Source: Dysidea avara
Taxonomy: Eukaryota; Porifera; Demospongiae; Dictyoceratida; Dysideidae
Reading direction: 5' to 3'
Length of the DNA: 64,000 bases
Assembly (NCBI RefSeq): GCF_963678975.1
Contig: NC_089275.1
Location: forward strand, 17,310,220-17,374,219
Each line of letters begins with the position of its first letter. Within the stretch, counting starts at the first letter, position 1. Positions 33,532 through 44,669 of the stretch are shown here, piece by piece. The notes below the pieces were generated by a model. The model saw nothing but the letters and a program-made list of their open reading frames with translations, did no database searches and was not told the origin of the DNA. The position numbers and the translations under genes were made by a program.

Positions 33532-34000
33532 ATCTAATCCAAAACAGCCAAGCTGTAAAAAAAGTGTGCGGCCCTCAAAAAGGCTATGGTGAAAAAAGAT
33601 GTGAAATCCAAGGTGGCGGCCAAGAAATGGCTGTGATGGTAGGTTAATGGTAAAAATTTTAATAACGACAATTCAGGTGAATTTTTGTGCCGCTTGGTCT
33701 TGGCACAAAATTCACCTGAATTGTCATTATTAAAATTTTTACCATTAACCTACCATCACAGCCATTTCTTGGCCGCCACCTTCAATTTCACATCTTTTTT
33801 CACCATAGCCTTTTTGAGGGCCGCACACTTTTTATACAGCTTGGCTGTTTTGGATTAGATTTCATTTTTTTTTGTATTTGTATACCCCAAAGCCGGCCAT
33901 AGGCCGGCTTTGGGACTTTTAAACCTATCTTTTTTTCTTTACCACAGGAAGAAGAAAAGATGAAGTAGATGTACTTTAAATATTTTATCAGTAAATGTAC

Positions 34001-34035
<35 letters not shown>

Positions 34036-35288
34036 CATATATTGATTACAGAAATCTCCATGGTGGTTTCTTTGTAACTGAACACTCTACAAGGTGACTT
34101 CTTCTAGATGCTCTCTCTACAGGTGATTTGTTTGCAGCTGAACTCTCTACATGATGGTTTCTTTGTAGCTGAAGTCTCTACAAGGTAACTTCTTCTAGCT
34201 GATCTCTCTACAGGGAGATTTGTTTGTAGCTAAACTCTCTACATGGTGGTTTCTTTGTAGCTGAACTCTACAAGGTGATTTCTTCTAGCTGAACTATCTC
34301 TTTCCATAGTTGCATGAACTCCCTACAAGGTAACTTCTTCTATCTGATCTCTCTACAGGGTGAATTGTTTGTAGCTGATCTCTCTACAGGGTGACTTGAT
34401 TGTAGCTGATCTCTATACAGGTTACTTGTTTTTAGCTGATCTCTTGAATTCTCTTCGGGTGACTGCTCTATTAGGATGACTGCTCTATTAGAGTATCTCG
34501 ATCTCGCACTTGCTGCACCAAGTTGGATTTCGTGTTATAACTCCGTGGCTTTAAGTCTGATTCTTCTTCACCATTGATGATCCTTTCTAAGATGATTACT
34601 CCATCTGTACAACGATTTTCAAAGCATCACCCCAAGCGGTTTATCTGGTAGGCGTGGCAAGCAGTCGTTTTTTTATTAGCTAATCTCGATTGCATAATTG
34701 TTACACACTGTTGGTTTTTTCGTTGTATCGTCCTGGTTTTAGCTCGATTTCTTTCAAACCACAAAAGGTTTGAGGTTCAAAGTTAACCTATTCACCCACC
34801 GATTTTCAGCTTCTTCCCTTACGCGGTTTACCCTGTAGGCGTGCCAACATATTGGTGTTAATTTTCGTGAATAATCACTCATATCTCTTTGCCTGTTTAT
34901 CGTATTCCAGCCAAAGTTGGTACTGAGATGCACCTTTATACCCCCCTTCTGTGTGCCAAATTCAAGGCAATCAGATATGGCGTTCGTGTTTTATAGCAGT
35001 TTTTGTAAGTGTGCGACAAGAAGAAGAAAATAAGAAGAAAAAAAAACCAAGAAACTAAGCCAATTTTTGAAGTCGCATATCTCGGGAACGCCTGAAGCGA
35101 TTTCGCTCAAATTTGGAATGTGGAGTACTGAAGTGGTAGGGAGTGTCCACAGCAAACATCGTCTTGTTTCGTCAAGGCAGCACAGAGCTACGGAGGTGCG
35201 AAAATTGCATTTTCTTTCTTCCTGTCAACTCACGGATGTTGTGCACGCCGGCTTCTTGGGCCACACGACACATTACCGTGTGTCTTGA
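33532..35288 (-). mobile_element. M element, copy b (reverse, compact)
   Basis: Minus-strand order: terminus TCAAGACACACGGTAATGTG (complement of 35269-35288), ~900 bp of degenerate direct repeats (GGTTTATCTGGTAGGCGTG, GGTTTACCCTGTAGGCGTG and similar in the plus direction), CTCTATTAGAG motifs (34461-34503), short minisatellite (34065-34445), (AT)n, GC hairpin 33886-33914, palindrome F1 33532-33860. A frame at 35067-35288 is not a gene; it lies in the conserved non-coding terminus. Confidence 0.8.
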
Positions 35289-35290
35289 TT

Positions 35291-35830
35291 ACCACCTTCA
35301 ACTTAAGGTTTGAAAACTAAGTGCACCACAGTAAGGTATACATGAAGCTTGATTTAATTATTGAAACAACTGGCCCCACTATTTGCTTATTTTGTAATGT
35401 AACTACTGAGGCTCACATGAAATATCAATTTATGATAAAATTACAGTATCATCCAATATTGGATGACTAGAAGAATCCTCATTTAGATGATTATTACTCA
35501 TTTTGGTCACTATACACACTGTAGCTAGAAGAAATGTGTCATTTCCATCCATTTTTGAATTGAAATTACATACTAGTGAAAATCTTTAAAAGTGGATGAA
35601 AACAGGACCACAATGTCCTTCCATTATTGGAACCAAAACATATATGGAAATATCATGTAAAGCTATGTAATTTAAGCAATAATTTTATGAAGCACATGAA
35701 ACATGTCCACCCCTCATATAGAATGTACACTTTGAGCTGGATCCTCAAAAACATTAATAAATCATTCATTCAATTATGCAAGAACTTGAAATTTGACTCA
35801 TGTGTAGCACTGCTTGACCCACTAAACATA
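35291..35830 (+). repeat. Core-2 repeat, copy 2
   Basis: Same sequence as 28437-28905 with an extra segment (about 35467-35540: GGATGACTAGAAGAATCC...). It forms the spacer between two M elements in head-to-head (terminus-to-terminus) orientation. Confidence 0.85.
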
Positions 35831-35835
35831 TATTT

Positions 35836-38800
35836 AAACACATGGTAGTGTGCCGTGCTGCCCAAGAAGCCGGCGCGCCACACCGTGAGTATATTAACAG
35901 GAAGAAAGAAAACGTCATTTTCACACTTTTGTATCTCGATGATACCTTATCCGATTGAAACCAAAATTTCAGCAGAGTTGCCTGCCAGCTAGGTGAGTCT
36001 ACATGCCAAATTTGAAATAAATCACTTAAGCCATTTCCGAGATGTAAGCGGCCAAAGTTTCTTTTTTCTTCGTTTTTTTTTTCTTCTTTATCTTTTTGCA
36101 CACTTGCAAAAATTGCTATAAAACGCAAAAGCGTGCTCCGATCGCCTTGAAATTTGGCACACAGAAAGGAATTCCAAAGGCGAATCCTAGCATCAAATAT
36201 GGTGCAAATCCGATGAATGGTCCAGGAGTTATGACCGATTATTCGCGTAAAATAAGATGGATTTGTTGTCAAGCCTACAGGTAAACCGCTTCATGGAATG
36301 AGTTGAAAATTGCTATGTAGATGGAGTAACCATCGTAGGAGTGCCTTTTGGTGGTTTGAAAGGAATCAAGATTAAGACTACGGAGATATGACACAAAATC
36401 CAACCTGTGCCACAATTACGCGATCGATTTTTAGCAATAAAAAAGTATTAGTTTTTACGCCTACTAGGCAAACCGCTAAAAGCAATGAGCTGACAATCGG
36501 TGTATAGCTGGAATAATCTTCATAGAAAGTCCTTGCAGTGGTATAGAAGAATTGGATTACAAACCACTGAGTTATGATTCGAAACCCAACTCCGTGTAGC
36601 AAATGCGAGATCGAGATACTCTAATAGAACAGTCACCCTAATAGAGCATTCAGCTAATTTATTTACTCCATTATAGAATTATATTACATTACAAGTTATT
36701 CTGTAGGGACTTCAGCTGCAAACAGTTAATCTTATAGACAGTTCAGCAAGAAGCAAGTCACCCTGTGGAGAGTTAAGCTACAAATATATCACTGTAGAGA
36801 TTCAGAACATTACAAGTCACACTGAAGAGAGTTCAGCTATAAACAAGTCATGCACCCTGTAGAAAGTTCACCTACAATTAAATCACTCTCTAGAGAATTC
36901 AGCTACACACAAGTCACTGTGGAGAGAGTTCAGCTACAAACAAATTACAATATAGAGAGATCAGCTACAAACAAAACACTTTGCAGAGAGTTCAGCTACA
37001 AACAAATCAACCTTTAGAGTGATCAGCAACAAACAAATCAACGTATAGAGAGATCAGCTAGAAACAAATCAACCTGCAGAGAGATCAGCTACAAACAAAT
37101 CAGCTTGTAGAGAGATCAGTTACACACAATTCAACCTGTACAGAGATAAGCTAAAACAAATCAACCTGCAGAGAGATCAGCTACAAACAAATCACCTTAT
37201 AGACAGTTCAGCTACAAACAAATTACCCTGTAGAGAGATTGACTACAAACAAATCAAGTTGCAGATAGATCAGCTACACACAAATCAACTTGTAGAGAGA
37301 TTAGCTAGAAACAAATCACCCTGTAGAGAGTTCAGCTGCAAACAAATCAATGTGCAGAGAGATCAACTACAAACAAATCACCCGGTAGAGAGATCAGCTA
37401 GAAACTGGACACAATGTAAGGAGTTCAGCTACAAGCAATACACCCTGTTGAGATTTCAGCTACAAACAAATCAACCTGTAGAGCGTTCAACTAGAAACAA
37501 ATCACCCTGAAGAGAGGTCAGCTACAAAAATCACCCTGTAGAGAAGATCAGCTAGAAACAAATCACCCTGTAGAGAGTTCAGCTACAAACAAATCAACCT
37601 GCAGAGAGATCAGCTAGAAACTAGACACAATGTAAGGAGTTCAGCTACAATCAAATCACCCTTTAGAGAGTTCAGTTACAAACAAATCAACCTGCAGAGA
37701 GATCAAATCACCTTATAGAGAGTTCAGCTACAAACAAATTGCCCTGTAGGGAGATCAGTTACAAACAAATCAACCTGCAGAGAGATCAGCTACACACAAA
37801 TCAACTTGTAGAGAGATCAGCTACAAACAAATCACCCTGTGGAGATCAGCTAGAAACTAGACACAATGTAAGGAGTTCAGCTATGAGCAAATCACCCTGT
37901 AGAGAGTTCAGCTAAAACAAATCAACCTGCAGAGAGATCAGGTACAAACAAATCACCTTATAGATAGTTCAGCTACAAACAAATTACCCTGTAGAGAGAT
38001 CGGCTACAAACAAATTAACCTGCAGAGAGATCAGCTACACACAAATCAACTTGTAGAGAGATCAGCTACATACAAATCATCCTGTAAAGAGATCAGCTAG
38101 AAACTAGACACAATGTAAGGAGTTCAGCTACAAACAAGTCACCCTGTAGAGAGATCAGCTAAAAACTAGACACAATGTAAGGAGTTCAGCTAGAAGAGGT
38201 CACCTTACAGTGAGTTCAGCTACAAAGAAACCATCATGTAGAGAGTTCAGCTGCAAACAAATCACTCTGTAGAGAGTTCAGCTAGAAAAAGTCACCTTGT
38301 AGAGAGTTCAGCTACAAAGAAACCGCCATGAAGAGAGTTCAGCCTCAAACAAATTACCATGTAGAGAATTCAACTACAAACAAATCGCCCTGCAGAGGGA
38401 TCAGCTAGAAGAAGTTACCTTGTAGAGAGTTCAGCTACAAAGAAACCATCATGTAGAGAGTTCAGCTACAAAGAAAGCACCATGTAGAGAGTTTAGCTGC
38501 AAACAAATCACCTGTAGAGAGTTCAGCTAGAAACAAATCACCCTATAGAGAGATCAGCTAGAAGAGGTTACCTTGGAGAGAGTTCAGCTACAAAGAAATC
38601 ACCACGTAAAGAATTCAGCTGCAAACAAATCACCCTGTAGAGGGATCAGCTAAAAGAAGTCACCTTGTAGAAAGTTCAGCTACAAAGAAACCATCATGTA
38701 GAGAGTTCAACTACAAAGAAATCACCCTGTAGAGAGTTCAGCTGGAAGAAGTCACCTTGTAGAGAGTTCAGCTACAAAGAAACCATCATGTAGAGAGTTC

Positions 38801-39437
38801 AGCTACAAAGAAACCACCATGGATGTAGAGAGTTTAGCTGCAAACAAATAACCTGTAGAGAGTTCAGCTAGAAACAAATCACCCTGTAGAGAAATCAGCT
38901 AGAAGAGGTCACCTTGTAGAGAGTTCAGCTACAAAGAAACCATCCTGTATATAGTTCAGCTATATTTTAAGTCACCCAGTAGAGAGATCAGCTACTAAAA
39001 AATATCCTGTGGGGAATAATGGGCATGTAATAAATATATGTATATAATTTGTATAATTACTAATAAAATCAAAACTAATTGAAGTATTAAAAGTCTTCTG
39101 TAAGTTATTTTCTTCTTCCTGTGGTAACTAAAAAAACACATGGGTTAAAAAAGCCCCAAAGCCAGCCATAGGCTGGCTTTGCAATATACAAATACAAAAA
39201 TAAGTGATATCTAATCAAAAACAGCCAAGCTGTAAAAAAAGGTGCGGCACCCCAAAAGGCCATAGTGAAAAAAGATGTTGGCACCAAATTCACCTGAATT
39301 GTCGTTATTAAAATTTTTACCATTAACCTACCATCACAGCCATTTCTTGGCCGCCACCTTGGATTTCACATCTTTTTTCACCATGGCCTTTTAAGGGGCC
39401 GCACCTTTTTTTACAGCTTGGCTGTTTTTGATTAGAT
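35836..39437 (+). mobile_element. M element, copy c (largest)
   Basis: Order: terminus CACATGGTAGTGTG and GCCCAAGAAGCCGG, ~750 bp with repeats sharing GTAAACCGCTTCATGG and GGCAAACCGCTAAAAGC, CTCTAATAGAA motif (36608-36636), 31-bp minisatellite (36640-39000), tail with GC hairpin (39153-39181), F1 (39209-39437; left arm shortened). Arms of copies b and c are inverted relative to each other around core 2, making a ~5.9-kb inverted structure. Non-coding. Confidence 0.85.
36640..39000 (+). repeat. Largest 31-bp minisatellite array
   Basis: About 2.36 kb, roughly 75 units. Variants alternate between AAATCAACCTGCAGAGAGATC and AAATCACCCTGTAGAGAGTTC, and higher-order blocks recur, for example GAAACTAGACACAATGTAAG appears at least five times. 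The second half is dominated by AAGAAGTCACCTTGTAGAG / AAAGAAACCATCATGTAGAG pairs. Confidence 0.95.
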
Positions 39438-39470
39438 AATAGTTACACAACAAGACCAAGGGAACTAAGC

Positions 39471-39564
39471 AATTTAGTAACCCCGATGGCCTGAGGCTGT
39501 AGCATCCCGAGTGCAGAGAGGGCACTACTAAGGGCCAGAGGGGTTACTAAATCGCTTAGTTTCC
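39471..39564. mobile_element. 94-bp inverted-repeat element
   Basis: GGAACTAAGCAATTTAGTAA mirrored by TTACTAAATCGCTTAGTTTCC, following a short core-1-like string (ACAACAAGACCAAG). Possible MITE; no duplication verified. Confidence 0.55.
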
Positions 39565-39985
39565 ATTGGGTGCGGTGTCTAACTTATTTAGACTATGGTT
39601 TAAAGTACATACCTTTTATAGCTAGAACATTAGGATGGGGTGAAAGAACAATGCAGAACGTTTCTTCCTGAAATCTTTACACCACCCACAAAAATGATTA
39701 TTCAACCAGTAACCAGAGTAACAGCTAGAGCTACAGTAGGTACACCACTTAGTCTACTACTTGTCCAGAATTATTTGCAGAACATGGAGAAGAATTGTAT
39801 TACAGTATTATCAAATACTCCAGTGTACCTTTCATGTTATAATTAATTATTTATCATGTACAAAATTGCTTGAGGGTGGGTTACTAAATGAACATGTGTA
39901 GATGACTAAATGAGCATGTCAATTGACTAAGTGATTTACTATAGTAACCATGTAAATAAGCTGTACCATAGTCTAATTCAAAATA

Positions 39986-40170
39986 GTTTCGTTCAAATTC
40001 GTGATGCAATATTTATGGCCATTCAAAATTTTCACTATACATAAGAAAGCCATAATAGTGCAATTTCTATTACAACCTGTTCCCATACTTGTGATGGAGC
40101 TGAACCACACATGTCTGTTGTTGACACTATTACTGTCACCACTAATCACCTGGTTGAATGAAATGTTAAT
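39986..40170 (+). repeat. ~185-bp dispersed repeat, copy 2
   Basis: Direct copy of 30131-30310; identical over long stretches. Confidence 0.85.
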
Positions 40171-40450
40171 GTCGGCCGTTTAATAGAGAACCCCAAACAA
40201 TCAGCCTTTTGTTCCAAGCTGATATTGTTCACTTGTCAACCGCCATCCAATGATGGTGGTTGTTTTGGTAGTTGTGCAGGGTTCCATGGTTCTCCTATAC
40301 AATTTTTCAATAGGACCATTGATATGATCAGCCACAAATTGTGGCTCCCAATTGCATGAGGCTTGGGGGCCAAATACCTGGGGGTTCCCAACTTTGAAGC
40401 CACAGGGATTTCTAAGGCCATCCTAACAATCCTAATGAAACCCTGCACTA
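40171..40450 (-). repeat. Direct repeat (~250 bp), copy 1, open on minus strand
   Basis: GTCGGCCGTTTAATAGAGAA through CACAGGGATTTCTAAGGCCA recurs at 40958-41207. Two minus-strand frames are open across most of it; one reads NPQVFGPQASCNWEPQF and the other ASKLGTPRYLAPKPHAIG. The former looks more protein-like by composition but I recognise no family, and it is closed by a stop in copy 2. Confidence 0.6.
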
Positions 40451-40957
40451 TCACACCCCAAGCTAGTCTTGGGATGGAAAAGCTACTCTTGGAATGTGGG
40501 AACACTGGACTTGAGTCTACCACACAAGACTCCCTTCAATAACTGAGTCTACCACACAAGACTCCCTTTTAATGTCTGTGCATTTCCTCCCCTATTAGAA
40601 TAATCCAATACCATAATGTTAATCCCCTCTTCTTAATCCTTTTATTTAACAACAGTGGATGTTTATGTACTAATTTCTGATATAGTTTCCTAGTCCTAAG
40701 GGTGGGCTATGGGAGGGGACTTTTTGTTCCACCTGCTTACACATTTGAAGTGACCCATACACACGGTATTTTCCTGCGCATGCGTTCGTAGTGTTTTCCA
40801 ATTAATACCTACTGTTCCATACTACATCTAGCATTGTGATGCAGGTGTGCTACACACCTATCTAACGCTGGCTAGCTGCAATGTGTTGCTACACCGCCAA
40901 TACAAACACAAATTATCTCCCTCCATTAACTTTGTTTAACAAGTTAAACTTCATTTA

Positions 40958-41207
40958 ATGTCGGTCATTTAATAGAGAACCCCAAACAATCAGCCTTTTG
41001 TTCCAAGCTGATATTGTTCACTTGTCAACTACCGTCCAATGATGGTGGTTATTTTGGCAGTTGTGCAGGGTTCCATGGTTCTCCTATACAATTTTTCAAT
41101 AGGACCATTGATATGATCAGCCACAAATTGTGGCTCCCAATTGCATGAGGTTTTGGGGCAAAATACCTGGGGGTTCCCAACTTTGAAGCCACAGGGATTT
41201 CTAAGGC
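40958..41207 (-). repeat. Direct repeat (~250 bp), copy 2
   Basis: About 787 bp downstream of copy 1 with few differences. On the minus strand the frame reading RNPCGFKVGNPQVFCPK... is open for about 60 codons then hits TAG. Sequence upstream of the repeat (41208-41430, minus) differs between copies. Possibly a decayed mobile-element ORF. Confidence 0.6.
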
Positions 41208-41430
41208 CATAGAAAGGCTATAGCCTTTCCCTCCAAGCCACACATACATAGGAACCCCACACTGCACCACTAGCCAGAACACTGATCCCTGCATTGATAA
41301 CAAGGCAGAGATGGGATGTAACCTATAAGAATGAATGATTGTGCAAGATGATGTGATAGAGGATTCAAGAACCTGAGTTACAGGTAGTAAACGTCCATTC
41401 TTCACTAGGCCACCAAGAGTAGGCAATGAA

Positions 41431-41895
41431 GTATCGATCCTTATTAAGGAGGCGTCATGAACTAGTTAGGCCACAAACAGAAAACAATAGATGGGAGTGT
41501 TGCAACTATTCATTTACTGTACATTTTGGGGGGTAAATAAGATTAATGACAGAGTTAATGAAATGAAGATAGGAAGTCCATGTAATCGTGTGCAATGTGT
41601 TGTAAGCACTGCACAATGGTGGCCAATATATATTATGTTTAATGCAAGAATAAATATAACTTGCTGCATGTTTTTTTTATTTTTATATTATTACATTTTT
41701 TTTTACTAAAATACTAATATGAACCCTCTTAACCATACCACTTGAAGGCTATGATAATAAAAGTCCATCCAGCTAGCTGAGGCCAAATTCAGCACTGCCA
41801 ACTAACTGACAGTGTGCACTATAACCACCAAAAGTGCCATAACAGAGTTCCAGCCTATGGAGTACTAACAATCCCAATGGTGGACAGTCTTTACT
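41431..41895. other. No recognisable feature
   Basis: AT-rich, with a T-rich run near 41670-41705. No supported exon or repeat. Confidence 0.4.
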
Positions 41896-41903
41896 GCACA
41901 AAC

Positions 41904-42307
41904 TAGGGCCGAGCGGTATTATCATTTTAACAATATATCGTGATATTTTGAAAGTATTGATTTCGAAATATTTTGCAACCAACCATCATGATACCATGTC
42001 TGCACACCACTGTTACTAAAATCCATTTGTTATGCAGTACTAGGTCCAGAATCCTTGTAAGTCATAACCCGCAGAGAGGTGTGAACACCATAACACAACC
42101 TCAAAAATGCTTTACAACAACTGCTACCGTAAACAAGGATGATAGTGATGTTACCTTTAAAAACTTCCTGCAGGAATGCCGAGCAACACCCTACGTAGCA
42201 CCAGCTATGATTGACCCACCCGCAAGTATCATGAACTATTTAGCATCATGAACAGTGGCCCCAGTATCGATCGCGACACTAAAAAATGGCAGTATCGCTC
42301 AGCCCTA
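41904..42307. mobile_element. hAT-like element
   Basis: Ends TAGGGCCGAGCGGTATTATC and GCAGTATCGCTCAGCCCTA-type right end, 404 bp, flanked by GCACAAAC (41896-41903) and GCACATAC (42308-42315), 7 of 8 identical. A plus-strand frame of 92 codons inside has no recognised domain; it is likely fortuitous. Confidence 0.7.
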
Positions 42308-42315
42308 GCACATAC

Positions 42316-43310
42316 TGCATGTGCCTGCATCCCTGTCAATAATCTCTAAAACAAAGACAGGTATAGTTCAGTCCTTAAATATGTCGTGTGTCTTTGCATC
42401 AATGTGGTACACCCATTAGAACAATATAGTAGCAATGTACACTGACTGCTGAGATAATATCGGTAGAGGTATAAACCCAGCATTTAGTAGCATTATTTAG
42501 AGGTATAGTAAGCAGCCAGTTACAGAAAATATATATGCAGTGGTTACTGTCAACTGAGTTTGTCTGAATAATAATGGAAACTTAAACAATTACACAATAC
42601 TCATTAACAATAACTATGTGCAGCAGTGTTATAACCTATTCCTGTTGGTATTGCATAGTGTTAAACAATAGTGTATAATGTGTCAATTGTTGACCAAATA
42701 TACTTTACATACTCAATTGCCACCAGAACATTGAGTGTACACACACCAGCTGGAGTGCTTGTCAGTGACACAGATTGGTAATGGTGACAATTATTGAGCA
42801 TGTATCTGTACTTAAACAGTGTATGTATGTGCATTGTTTGGAGAACATGTTGGACAGTTCCTACCAGTGTCGGATTGCAGGTATCAACATACAGTGTTAG
42901 GTATTTATGTAGGTACATATGAAGTGACCTTCATGCATTGATTATGGTAGTCACACTTTGCATGTGCATGCATCCCCTCTGGGTATGCAATGTATGTGTC
43001 ACACGCGTACAAAGTGTAACCTGTGTTTGAAAGAGAATGCTCACTGACACCAATAGCCAAGTGGGACTTTGAGTGATTGCCTTCATTTCTGAGACATAAT
43101 AATGGTTGTAGCTGTGCCTCCAGAATTTTTTATAGTAATCCTACAAGGCAGCTCCTTATTTTACCTAGGTGGTACTAACATTGATAACCACAAACGTGAG
43201 AGCTTTCTTCAAGTGTGTATGTGTTTGGGACACAGAGAGAAAGAAGGGTGGGTAAGATAGCACTAATTCATAATCCGTGTCCCTGGCAGTGTTAGCTGAC
43301 CAAGTATGAA
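42316..43310. other. No gene supported
   Basis: Short minus-strand frames (for example 42661-42918) lack start context, splice sites or recognisable domains. No inverted or tandem repeat is seen. Confidence 0.4.
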
Positions 43311-43315
43311 TAGTA

Positions 43316-43929
43316 CAGGGGCGGATCCAGACTTTTAAAAAGGAGGGTTCCACTTTGGAATTGCAACTTCAGCCTAACTGTAAGGGGGCATCTCCAAACT
43401 GATTTTGGTACACTTAACGTCATAATGACGTTAAGGGGGGAAGGGGGTTCAGCCCATGACGTTATTAATTTTTATTAAAGCAGTTATAGTGTACAAAAGA
43501 GAAAGTGATGGGATTAAACAGCTATGCTGTTTGTAAACTATGTTTTCAGGTAAAGAATATAACGTTTTGTGCTTCTATTGCCAATGAATTGTTTTCATAG
43601 TGTGACGTTAAGGAGGGGGGGGGGGGGGGTCTGAAGTCAGCATCATTATGACGTTAAGCGTAACAAAATCAGTTTGGAGATGCCCCCTAAGTTGAAGACC
43701 AAAAAAAAAAAAAGGTCATCACCTGCTGACAATAGTTGCCCCTCACCAACTACATTTCCTTATTTATAACTGTATACATAGCTTGCTACACTGCTCCTCA
43801 AAAGACTACTGTGACTGCTCTATTAGAGTATCTCGATTTGACTGCTTTATTAGAGTATCTCGAGTAAGAGAGGCTCTTTCAATAGGGGGGTTCCATGGAA
43901 CCCTTTGAACCCCCATGGATCCGCCCCTG
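43316..43929. mobile_element. hAT-like element with 5-bp duplication, hosting a nested element
   Basis: Ends CAGGGGCGGATCCAGAC and CATGGATCCGCCCCTG, flanked by TAGTA (43311-43315, 43930-43934). It contains a Harbinger-like insertion (43384-43687) and two CTCTATTAGAG/CTTTATTAGAG motifs (43811-43864). Without the insertion it is about 307 bp. Same family as 15537-16034. Non-coding. Confidence 0.85.
43384..43687. mobile_element. Harbinger-like MITE nested in a hAT
   Basis: Ends GGGGGCATCTCCAAACTGAT and its perfect complement, 304 bp, flanked by TAA (43381-43383, 43688-43690). Subterminal CGTCATAATGACGTTAA strings are also mirrored. Contains a run of about 15 G (43615-43629). Confidence 0.88.
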
Positions 43930-44036
43930 TAGTATGCAATAAGATGATAGTGGATAATGTCATACAGCAGTTGTACGTACCCAGTGTTAAGCGATACCTG
44001 CAATACTGTAATATTGAGTGATAACTACAGATACTG

Positions 44037-44037
<1 letters not shown>

Positions 44038-44070
<33 letters not shown>
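44038..44070. repeat. (TA)n microsatellite
   Basis: About 16 TA units; length could be affected by assembly. Confidence 0.95.
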
Positions 44071-44074
<4 letters not shown>

Positions 44075-44180
44075 TTTTTATTTATTTCTTTTTTTTATTG
44101 GCTCACCTGGGCCTTCTAAGTACTACTAGTACTTTTACACTGTCATTATGTCCTTGCAATAATACATGTGTTGTATTATG

Positions 44181-44557
44181 TAGTGCTGGGTGGTATCACG
44201 TTTTTGCTCCCTGTATCCGGTATTGAGAAAATAATACCCTGATATCCTGGTAGTCAACTAATGCACATTTTAAATCAAGCTGATAATGTTTATTCGTGTT
44301 TAAAACAGTCAGCAATTAATCTGTAGTTGAAAGTTACCACAAGTGAAAGTTATTTGGTTATAAATGTATTTTGCTAACTGCTATAGTAGGCTAGTGCTAC
44401 ATTGTAATCAGTTCACTTTTTGGCAGGGCTTGTGGTCATCAACACATAATTAATTAAATGCCAAAGACCTGATGTCTGGCTTCCCTCATAGTATAATATA
44501 CCTTTGACCAGTTCAGTGATAATATCATAGTATCCTGGTATGTATCATCCAGCACTA
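44181..44557. mobile_element. hAT-like element, degraded duplication
   Basis: Ends TAGTGCTGGGTGGTATCA and GATACATACCAGGATACTA-type right arm ending CCAGCACTA. Flanking 8-mers GTATTATG and GTGCAATG match at only 5 of 8 positions, so the duplication is uncertain. Interior AT-rich, non-coding. Confidence 0.55.
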
Positions 44558-44669
44558 GTGCAATGCACTGTTTTGTGCATAATTGTTGTCCACTCTTATG
44601 GCCTCTACACTGGATATGAGTTATTCAAATATAGTTGACCTACAAACTAGGGAACCGTCAAACTGAAAA

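Noticed and set aside
33198..33647. 149-codon plus-strand frame from core 1 into F1
   Set aside because: The homologous copy at 22 kb is interrupted and out of frame, and the C-terminal third is palindrome F1 sequence.
35269..35288. M element as a classic Helitron
   Set aside because: The TC start, hairpin and A/T insertion site are suggestive, but the hairpin is at the TC end, no CTRR end is seen, and the other end is a long palindrome; no Rep/helicase gene is present.
35766..36272. 168-codon minus-strand frame
   Set aside because: It spans the end of core 2 and the M terminus, is not kept in the copy at 54786-55200, and has no recognisable domain.
36640..39000. CRISPR array (regular short repeats)
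   Set aside because: Units are contiguous 31-bp repeats without unique spacers in a eukaryotic repeat context; it is a minisatellite.
43957..44226. 89-codon frame with an IYIYIYIY stretch
   Set aside because: It is the (TA)n microsatellite in translation.
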